DNA of 41,835 nucleotides from Eggerthellaceae bacterium (lineage in GTDB: Bacteria > Actinomycetota > Coriobacteriia > Coriobacteriales > Eggerthellaceae), in the NCBI GenBank assembly GCA_022644775.1, contig JALCHN010000014.1, positions 1 to 41,835 of the forward strand, written 5' to 3'. A program made the translations under genes and the position numbers. The notes below the pieces were generated by a model. That model was not told the origin of the DNA, ran no database searches, and worked only from the letters and a program-made list of their open reading frames with translations. Shown one piece after another: positions 35,975-41,835 of the stretch; positions within the stretch are counted from its first letter, which is position 1, and every line of letters starts with the position of its first letter.

Positions 35975-37126
35975 ATGGTTGTGGAATACACGGATAGCCA
36001 GAAGCGCATCATCGAGCAGGTCGATGAATTTTGCGATAGCCATGTGACCGAGGAACAGGTGCGGCAGTGGGTCTCATTCGGGGACGTGCCCCTGTCTTTC
36101 AATGACGACTTGCGCCAAACGAAACTGTGGGACTACATTCTGCCGCCTGTACTCGGCGGCGTGGATGATCGACACGTCGAGCGCGCGACCATCATCGAAC
36201 GTTTCATGTATCGGGCGGGAGCGACCCTGCCTCTGCTTTCTGACATGATGTCGTTCGCCTTCCTTTCGACGATGCGCGACAAATCGCAGAAGGAAATCCT
36301 CGAAGAACTTACCACGCGCAATCGCCTTGCGTTCTCCATCGCGTTCACCGAATCGTCTTCCGGCAGCACGTCGGGAACTGTTGGAACCACCGTTTCCTGG
36401 AGCGGAACCGCAGCGCATCTCGACGGCGAGAAAACGTTCGTGAGCGGCGGGCAGTTCATGCCCGAAGTGCTGGTACTCGCAAACGATCCTATCTTCGGTG
36501 CAAAAGATGGCGGTCTGTCTCTTTGGCTTGTGCCCGTCGATGCTCCCGGCGTTCAGACGTTTCCCATCGATGCGGTGGGCCAGCAGATGTTGTGTCCCGC
36601 TGTGGTGTCTTTCGAGGGCGTGAAGCTCGATCTCGATTGGCAGATCCAGACCGAGGGCAAGCTTGATTCTATGCTCAAGCGCATGTACGAACTGGGTCGC
36701 TTGTTCGTGTCCGCTTCGAGTTTGGGCCTCGCCGAAGCGGCGCTCGACGATGCCGTGAATTACGCCGGTCAGCGCATGGTGAAAGGTCGCTTGCTTTCGT
36801 CTCTGCCCGATATTCAGCAAAAGATAGTTGAGATGGAAGCGCGCGTGCGCGAGATGCAGATGTTCGTCTACGATGCGGCGAGCGTAATGGGCGATGGAGA
36901 CGAAACGCATCTGAATGTGGCGCTTATGAAGCACGAAGTGCCTGCAAAGGCTGTGCAGGTGGCATCCGATGCGATGCAGATTTTCGGTGCTCGCGGGTAC
37001 ACGAGCGCGGTTCGCGCTGGGCGTATCTGGCGCGATTGCCGTGGCAATCAGGTTGCGCAGGGCACCGATGAAGTGATGACGCACATCGCGTCCAAGTTCA
37101 TCGTGAAGAAATACCGAGATCGGTAG
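35975..37126 (+). CDS. Acyl-CoA dehydrogenase 2 (divergent paralogue)
   Basis: A 383-residue acyl-CoA dehydrogenase family protein, clearly related to the first (32347-33510) but diverged. The glycine-rich loop FSEPGAGSD becomes FTESSSGSTSG, GIPEEQGG becomes ILPPVLGG, and RETFGKPIGD becomes RMVKGRLLSSLPD. The position of the catalytic base is kept as Glu366 in QGTDEVM. It could form a hetero-oligomer with the first, act on another chain length, or be a second reductase. The gene starts 13 bases after the ligase and ends unit B. Confidence 0.87.
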   Translation: MVVEYTDSQKRIIEQVDEFCDSHVTEEQVRQWVSFGDVPLSFNDDLRQTKLWDYILPPVLGGVDDRHVERATIIERFMYRAGATLPLLSDMMSFAFLSTMRDKSQKEILEELTTRNRLAFSIAFTESSSGSTSGTVGTTVSWSGTAAHLDGEKTFVSGGQFMPEVLVLANDPIFGAKDGGLSLWLVPVDAPGVQTFPIDAVGQQMLCPAVVSFEGVKLDLDWQIQTEGKLDSMLKRMYELGRLFVSASSLGLAEAALDDAVNYAGQRMVKGRLLSSLPDIQQKIVEMEARVREMQMFVYDAASVMGDGDETHLNVALMKHEVPAKAVQVASDAMQIFGARGYTSAVRAGRIWRDCRGNQVAQGTDEVMTHIASKFIVKKYRDR

Positions 37127-37855
37127 CGTTTCGCTCCCACGGTGCTTTTTTATATGAGAGAACCGGCCGTCTGCCGTGCGATCGGCAGGTGGACGGTTCT
37201 CTTCGTTCCGGGAAAATGCTTTCCCTTTCTGTTCTACGACCGCGGGGTTTTCGGCAGCGAAGCTTACAGCTGGCAGAACATTTCACTTTCCCGAACGGGG
37301 TGGAGCTGCAGTAGGTATTTTCGAAGGCAAACGTCGAACGTCGTTTAACCGCACGGTTCCGGCGATCCTCTCTTCCAAACGCTGCAAAGTTGGGCATGCG
37401 GCGTTCTGGCGCGGAAACGACGTGTCCATGGCATGCCGATTAAGTTTTCGATCGATTCCGCTCTATCAGAAGCGATATAACCAACGGAACATGAGCGAAT
37501 GTTGAAGAACATTGCGCGATACGGCAGTACGAGGGGCAATTTTCTTCGAAAACTTGATTGGCAGACCATGGCGCCCGTCAAATCATTTTCAAAGGAAGAA
37601 GGGCAGGCCGCATTCCCACACGAGCGCACCGACCGGCCTTCCCGGGCCGACTGGCAACGCGCCGCTACAATCGTCGACGGCGTATCTTCCGCTCATGTTT
37701 CGCGTTTCGACGTCATCTCGCGCGCCGGCATCAAGGCGGACCGCCTGCGCGCCTGCGGGCTCATTTAGCGCCTACGTGCCCGCGCCGCCTTGCGCATTAT
37801 GGAGCCGCCGTGGAAGCGGCCGGCGTTCGCCTGCGAGCCGGCCGGGCGCATGCGC
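37127..37855. other. Gene-free region between the accessory island and pheST
   Basis: About 730 bases without a gene I can support; short open frames on both strands lack ribosome sites and normal codon use. T-rich GCTTTTTTA at 37144-37152 may end the unit B transcript, though no good stem precedes it. A long imperfect hairpin follows: AGAGAACCG (37157-37165) with CGGTTCTCT (37194-37202), and inner CTGCCG (37171-37176) with CGGCAG (37183-37188). The stretch 37300-37600 is more AT-rich than its surroundings. Confidence 0.45.
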
Positions 37856-37861
37856 TATAAT
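37856..37861 (+). promoter_or_regulatory. -10 element of the pheST promoter
   Basis: Perfect TATAAT, which would start transcription near 37868, just ahead of the T-box leader. The -35 region is GC-rich and no consensus is visible at 17 bp. Confidence 0.6.
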
Positions 37862-37867
37862 GCCTCC

Positions 37868-38152
37868 GCAATCGAATACGCAAAGGCAATGACGAAGACA
37901 GCATCGCGCATTCCCGCCGAAGCAGAGAAGGGCCCCACCGGCTGAAAGAGCCCCGAAGCGCGCGCGATGATTCCCTTCACCAGCTGTGCGGTTGAACGGC
38001 GCCCGCCCGCGGGCCTGCCCAGTAGGCTGCATCGGCCCGCCCCCGTCACCGGGCAGCAAGTGGATGCGCGGCCCGCACGGCCGCGGTCAACCAGGGTGGT
38101 ACCGCGAGAGCCCCTTCTCGTCCTTGGATCGAAGGACGAGAAGGGGCTTTTT
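37868..38152 (+). ncRNA. T-box riboswitch leader, phenylalanine type
   Basis: The hallmark T-box AGGGTGGTACCGCG is at 38093-38106, directly followed by a long terminator. The TGGT inside it would pair with the ACCA end of uncharged tRNA-Phe. Upstream, AGAGAAGGGGCCCC followed by GGCTGAAAG (about 37924-37949) resembles the distal part of stem I. ATCGCGC (37903-37909) can pair with GCGCGAT (37962-37968) to form the lower stem. Just 3' of that pairing lies TTC (37971-37973), a Phe codon in the expected specifier position. The start is set from the TATAAT promoter. Uncharged tRNA-Phe should stabilise the antiterminator and allow pheST expression. Confidence 0.88.
38109..38152 (+). terminator. T-box controlled terminator before pheS
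   Basis: A perfect 17-bp stem (38109-38125 with 38132-38148), 6-base loop, then TTTTT. The 5' arm overlaps the region that would be remodelled when the T-box antiterminator forms. Confidence 0.9.
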
Positions 38153-38170
38153 CCGTGGAAGGAGACATGC

Positions 38171-39253
38171 ATGGCAATCGTTGACGAAATCAACGCGCTG
38201 CAGGCCGAAACGCTCGCCGCGATCGACGCAGCCGACAGCACGGCCGCGCTCGAGCAGGTCCGCGTGCACGTGCTCGGCAAGCAGGGCACGCTCACCGGCT
38301 ACCTGCGCTCGATGGGCAGCGTCCCCAAAGAGGAGCGCGCTTCGGTAGGCAAGACGGTCAACCTGGCTCGCGCCGCCGTGGAAGGCGCGCTCGCCGCTCG
38401 CAAGGAAGCCCTGGCCCGCGCCGAGCTTTCGGCCAAGATCGCCGACAGCGCCGTCGACGTCACCCTGCCGGGCCGCGCCCAGCAGGTGGGCTCGCGCCAT
38501 CTGATCAGCCGCATCACCGACGAAATCGCCGAAGTCTTCATGGGCATCGGCTATTCGGTCGTCTCGGGCAACGAGGTCGAAAACGACTACTACAACTTCG
38601 AGGCCCTGAACACCCCGCCCGACCATCCGGCCCGCGGCATGCAGGACACCTTCTACGTCGTCGACCGCTCGGGCGACACGGCCGCCGTGCGCGGCGAGTC
38701 CGACGTCCTTCTGCGCACCCAGACTTCCGGCGTGCAGGCCCACGTGATGGAAGAGCAGGAACCGCCCATCTACATCATCGCGCCGGGCAAGGTCTACCGT
38801 CGCGACGTGGCCGACCCCAGCCACCTGCCCCAGTTCAACCAGATCGAGGGTCTCGTGGTCGACAAGGGCATCACCTTCGGCGACCTGAAGGGCACGATCG
38901 ACTACATGTGCAAGCAGATCTTCGGCGAAGACCGCCGCACCCGTCTGCGCGCCCACTATTTCCCCTTCACCGAACCGTCGGCCGAAGCCGACGTGTCCTG
39001 CGGCGTCTGCGGGGGCACGGGCCACTTGCACAACGGCGACCGCTGCCGCATGTGCAAGGGCACGGGCTGGATCGAGATCCTGGGCTGCGGCATGGTCGAC
39101 CCCAACGTGTTCGCCTACGCGGGCATCGACCCGGAAGTCTATTCGGGCTTCGCCTTCGGCATGGGCGTCGAGCGCATCGCCTGCCTGAAGTACGACGTTC
39201 CCGACCTGCGCATGCTGCTCGACGGCGACATGCGGTTCCTGCGACAGTTCTAG
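38171..39253 (+). CDS. pheS: Phenylalanine-tRNA ligase alpha subunit
   Basis: Catalytic subunit of the alpha2-beta2 enzyme that charges tRNA-Phe. The 360-residue protein has an N-terminal coiled-coil arm (about 1-85), then the class II core: motif 1 ISRITDEIAEVFMGIGY, motif 2 YRRDVADPSHLPQFNQIEGL, FPFTEPSAEADVSC, and motif 3 FAFGMGVERIACLKY. Between motifs 2 and 3 is a Cys pair region (CGVCGGTG, then CRMCKGTGW), a likely zinc knuckle seen in many bacterial PheS. The ATG at 38171 follows AAGGAGA; the ATG four bases earlier is out of frame. It is controlled by the T-box upstream. Confidence 0.96.
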   Translation: MAIVDEINALQAETLAAIDAADSTAALEQVRVHVLGKQGTLTGYLRSMGSVPKEERASVGKTVNLARAAVEGALAARKEALARAELSAKIADSAVDVTLPGRAQQVGSRHLISRITDEIAEVFMGIGYSVVSGNEVENDYYNFEALNTPPDHPARGMQDTFYVVDRSGDTAAVRGESDVLLRTQTSGVQAHVMEEQEPPIYIIAPGKVYRRDVADPSHLPQFNQIEGLVVDKGITFGDLKGTIDYMCKQIFGEDRRTRLRAHYFPFTEPSAEADVSCGVCGGTGHLHNGDRCRMCKGTGWIEILGCGMVDPNVFAYAGIDPEVYSGFAFGMGVERIACLKYDVPDLRMLLDGDMRFLRQF

Positions 39254-39265
39254 AAAGGCGCGAAG

Positions 39266-41725
39266 ATGAAGGTATCTCTGAAATGGCTGCGAAACTACGT
39301 CGACGTGCCCAGCGACACGAAGGCGTTCTGCGATAGGCTCGACCTCACCGGCACGGGCGTGGAAGGCGTCGACGAAACCGGCTGCGGCTTCAGCGGGGTT
39401 TACGTGGGCCGCGTCGACAGCATGGTGCGCCATCCCAATTCCGACCACATGTTCATCACCCAGATGAACGTGGGCGAGCGCCATCTGGGCGAAGACGGCG
39501 AGCCCGCGCCCCTGCAGATCGTCTGCGGCGCCCAGAACTTCAAGGAAGGCGACCGCGTGCCCGTGGCGATGATCGGCGCCAAGCTGCCCGGCGACGTCAC
39601 GATCAAGAAGGGCAAGCTGCGCGGCGAGGTGAGCTACGGCATGAACTGCAGCCAGCGCGAGCTCGGCTTGGGCGAAGGGGTCAACGGCCTCTACATCCTG
39701 CCCGAAGACGCCCCGCTCGGCGTCGACGTGGCCAAGTACCTGGGCCTTTCCGACACGGTGCTCGATCTGGAAATCACGCCCAACCGCCCCGACCAGCTTT
39801 CGATCGAGGGCATGGCCCGCGAGGTGGGCGCCATGTACGGCAAGCCCGTCGCGCCGGTGACCAGCGACTTCACGCTCGAAGAAGGCACGGTGCCCACGAC
39901 TGATCTAGTCGATGTGGAAATCGCCGACGAAGACCGCAGCCCCCGCTATACGGTCCGCGTGATCCAGAACGTGAAAATCGGCCCGAGCCCGGCCTGGCTT
40001 TCCGAGCGCCTGGCTACTTGCAACTGCCGGTCGGTCAACAACGTGGTCGACGCGACCAACTACGTGCTCTTCCTGCTGGGCCAGCCCCTGCACGCCTTCG
40101 ACTACGACAAGCTGAAAGGCGATGGCGACAAGGCCCATATCGTCGTGCGCGCGGCGAAGGACGGCGAGGTGCTCACCACGCTCGACGGCCAGGAGCGCGA
40201 GCTCACCGGCGACATGACCGTCATCGCCACGCCCGAGCGCGCCGTGGCGCTTGCGGGCGTCATGGGCGGCCTGGAAACCGAAGTGACCGACGCCACGACC
40301 AACGTCCTGCTCGAAACGGCCACCTTCGATTCGGCCCACACGAGCCGCACGAGCCGTAACCTGGGGCTCATCAGCGAAAGCTCGATGCGCTACGAGCGCA
40401 AGGTCGATTCCGCCGACATCGAGCGCCGCGCCGATTACGCAGCCGCGCTGATCGCCGCGATCGCGGGCGGTACCCCGAGCCGGGGCCTGGTCGACGTGGC
40501 CGTGCAGGTGAACGAGCCTACCGAGCTCACCTTCCGCGTGGCCCGCTTCCAGCAGATGATGGGCGCCGAAATCCCCGAAACCTTCGCCGTCGACGCGCTT
40601 TCGCGCCTGGGCTGCCAGGTTTCGGAATTCGAGCCGGGCGTCTACCGCGTGCTTGCCCCGACCTTCCGCCCCGATCTCGAGCGCGAGATCGACCTCTACG
40701 AAGAGGTCCTGCGCCTCTACGGCATGGACCAGGTTCCGCCCACGCTGCCCGGCGGCCGCGGCCGCATCGGCAAGCGGTCCTGGGCCGAGCAGATCAAGGG
40801 CAAGCTGCACGATGCCCTGCGCGCGAGCGGCATGAACGAGACGATGACCTATTCGTTCGCACGCCCCGGCGATCTGGCCGACCTGCGCATGGATGGGGTC
40901 GTTTCGGGCGAGGCGGTCGAGCTCATCAACCCGATCAACGCCGACCAGAGCGTGATGCGCCAGAGCATCATCCCCGGCCTTCTGCGCAGCATCGTGCATA
41001 ACCAGAACCACGGCGTGAAGAGCGTCCAGCTCTACGAGATGGGCAACGTCTTCAGCATCACCGAAGGCCACAAGCTGCCCAAGCAGCGCGAGCGTCTCGC
41101 CGGCGTGCTGGTGGGCTCGATGCATCCTGCGGGCTGGAACCGCCATGAGGTGCCGGCCGACTTCTTCGACGGTAAGGGCGTCGTGGAAAACATCGTGCGC
41201 GAGCTCGCCCTGCCCAAGGTGCGCTATAAGGCCCTCGACGCCGACGAGGCCCCCTTCCTGCAGCCGGGCCGCGCGGCCGAGGTGCTCTCTAACGGCAACC
41301 AGATCGGCTGGGTGGGCGAGATTCATCCGCTCGCCGTGGCCGCCTTCGAAGCGGAAGGACCTGTGGTGGCTTTCGAGCTCGACGTCGCGGCGCTCGTGAA
41401 CAACGCCCGCATCGAGCGCGACACCTTCGAGCTGTCTGAGTTCCCGCCGGTGACCGTCGACGTGGCCTTCGTGGTCGACGAGGCCGTTACCAACGAGCGC
41501 CTGGAGCAGTGCATGCGCTCGGCCGGCGGCAAGCTGCTTGCGAGCGTGCGCCTCTTCGACGTCTACCGCGACGCCGACCGCCTGGGCGCGGGCAAGAAGT
41601 CGATGGCCTATGCGCTCGAATACCAGGCCATGGACCGTACCCTTTCCGGCGACGAGGCCGAAAAGGCCCACAGCCGCCTGGTGAAGAAGGTCTGCGCCGC
41701 CACCGGCGCCGAGATTCGCGCTTAG
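39266..41725 (+). CDS. pheT: Phenylalanine-tRNA ligase beta subunit
   Basis: Beta subunit of phenylalanyl-tRNA synthetase, 819 residues, typical length. It starts MKVSLKWLRNYVDVP and has an EMAP II-like tRNA-binding domain (about 40-160, HPNSDHMFITQMNVG). The B3/B4 editing domain follows with NCRSVNNVVDATNYVL and GQPLHAFDYDKL, then B5, the catalytic-like core, and a C-terminal FDX-ACB anticodon-binding domain (about 725-819, LSEFPPVTVDVAFVVDE). It follows pheS by 12 bases with GAAAGG as ribosome site and is ended by a strong terminator. Confidence 0.96.
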   Translation: MKVSLKWLRNYVDVPSDTKAFCDRLDLTGTGVEGVDETGCGFSGVYVGRVDSMVRHPNSDHMFITQMNVGERHLGEDGEPAPLQIVCGAQNFKEGDRVPVAMIGAKLPGDVTIKKGKLRGEVSYGMNCSQRELGLGEGVNGLYILPEDAPLGVDVAKYLGLSDTVLDLEITPNRPDQLSIEGMAREVGAMYGKPVAPVTSDFTLEEGTVPTTDLVDVEIADEDRSPRYTVRVIQNVKIGPSPAWLSERLATCNCRSVNNVVDATNYVLFLLGQPLHAFDYDKLKGDGDKAHIVVRAAKDGEVLTTLDGQERELTGDMTVIATPERAVALAGVMGGLETEVTDATTNVLLETATFDSAHTSRTSRNLGLISESSMRYERKVDSADIERRADYAAALIAAIAGGTPSRGLVDVAVQVNEPTELTFRVARFQQMMGAEIPETFAVDALSRLGCQVSEFEPGVYRVLAPTFRPDLEREIDLYEEVLRLYGMDQVPPTLPGGRGRIGKRSWAEQIKGKLHDALRASGMNETMTYSFARPGDLADLRMDGVVSGEAVELINPINADQSVMRQSIIPGLLRSIVHNQNHGVKSVQLYEMGNVFSITEGHKLPKQRERLAGVLVGSMHPAGWNRHEVPADFFDGKGVVENIVRELALPKVRYKALDADEAPFLQPGRAAEVLSNGNQIGWVGEIHPLAVAAFEAEGPVVAFELDVAALVNNARIERDTFELSEFPPVTVDVAFVVDEAVTNERLEQCMRSAGGKLLASVRLFDVYRDADRLGAGKKSMAYALEYQAMDRTLSGDEAEKAHSRLVKKVCAATGAEIRA

Positions 41726-41758
41726 CAAAAGGCTTCGGCCCGGCATAGAGCGTTTCGC

Positions 41759-41785
41759 AAAGAGCCCGCTTCGGCGGGCTCTTTT
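41759..41785 (+). terminator. Rho-independent terminator of pheST
   Basis: An 11-bp perfect stem (41759-41769 with 41774-41784) with a stable TTCG tetraloop and a TTTT run at 41782-41785. Confidence 0.92.
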
Positions 41786-41786
41786 C

Positions 41787-41835
41787 GTGACAACGGGGCA
41801 GGATGGTGACAACGGGGGGGGGGGGGGGGGTGGGG
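41787..41835. repeat. Broken copy 4 of the TGTGACAAC repeat running into poly-G
   Basis: GTGACAACGGGGCAGG (41787-41802) matches the reverse complement of the repeat core (CCTGCCCCGTTG in copy 3), and GTGACAAC recurs at 41806-41813. The sequence then becomes 17 G, one T and 4 G to the end. The repeat start is believable; the poly-G is probably a sequencing or assembly artefact. Confidence 0.6.

Noticed and set aside
37300-37860. Possible tRNA gene or CRISPR array in the gene-free region
   Set aside because: No TTCGA-type T-loop with flanking stems and no regularly spaced repeats were seen here or elsewhere in the window.
37345-37892. Several short frames in the gap before pheST as possible small genes
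   Set aside because: No convincing ribosome sites, no domain, overlapping each other in several frames, and some run into the T-box leader.

Overview
The window is high-GC, densely coded, mostly plus-strand DNA. The strong C-ending codon bias, a HisZ-HisG fusion, and a block of CoA-dependent anaerobic genes (type III CoA-transferase, 2-hydroxyacyl-CoA dehydratase with activator, paired acyl-CoA dehydrogenases, MFS carriers) suggest an anaerobic gut actinobacterium of the Coriobacteriia, most likely Eggerthellaceae. This placement is inferred from gene content; no rRNA or other taxonomic marker is present.

Left part (1-16634), mostly core metabolism: the tail of an unknown gene, then a histidine operon hisZG(fused)-hisD-hisC-hisB-hisH-hisA-hisF plus a 90-residue unknown gene, closed by a terminator. 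hisI lies 5 kb further on, translationally coupled to recQ. Between them sit a MocR-type regulator, an aldehyde dehydrogenase and an iron-dependent alcohol dehydrogenase. An AldA-like aldehyde dehydrogenase follows recQ. hisE is not in the window.

Middle part (16681-37126), an accessory catabolic island in two regulated units. Unit A: an AcpS-like phosphopantetheinyl transferase, a minus-strand PucR-type regulator, and a plus-strand run of acyl carrier protein, CocE-type hydrolase, butyrate kinase, MFS carrier, phosphotransacylase, HSL-type esterase and a small membrane protein. Unit B: a minus-strand TetR-type regulator, then CaiB-type CoA-transferase, both 2-hydroxyacyl-CoA dehydratase subunits, MFS carrier, acyl-CoA dehydrogenase, dehydratase activator, acyl-CoA ligase and a second divergent acyl-CoA dehydrogenase. 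The proposed flow is: import, ester or amide cleavage, CoA activation of a 2-hydroxy acid, radical dehydration to the enoyl-CoA, reduction to the saturated acyl-CoA, then either CoA recycling by the transferase or ATP recovery through acyl-phosphate. Unit B resembles the Fld/Had pathways of amino-acid-fermenting clostridia. Adding a dedicated carrier protein with its modifying enzyme, two hydrolases and a Ptb/Buk-type pair is the most unusual feature here. The substrate cannot be read from the sequence.

Right part (37127-41835): about 730 bp without a recognisable gene, then a T-box riboswitch with a candidate phenylalanine (TTC) specifier controlling pheS-pheT, and a strong terminator. A family of long intergenic palindromes built on TGTGACAAC occurs at three loci and again at the right end, where the sequence breaks down into poly-G that looks like a contig-end artefact.
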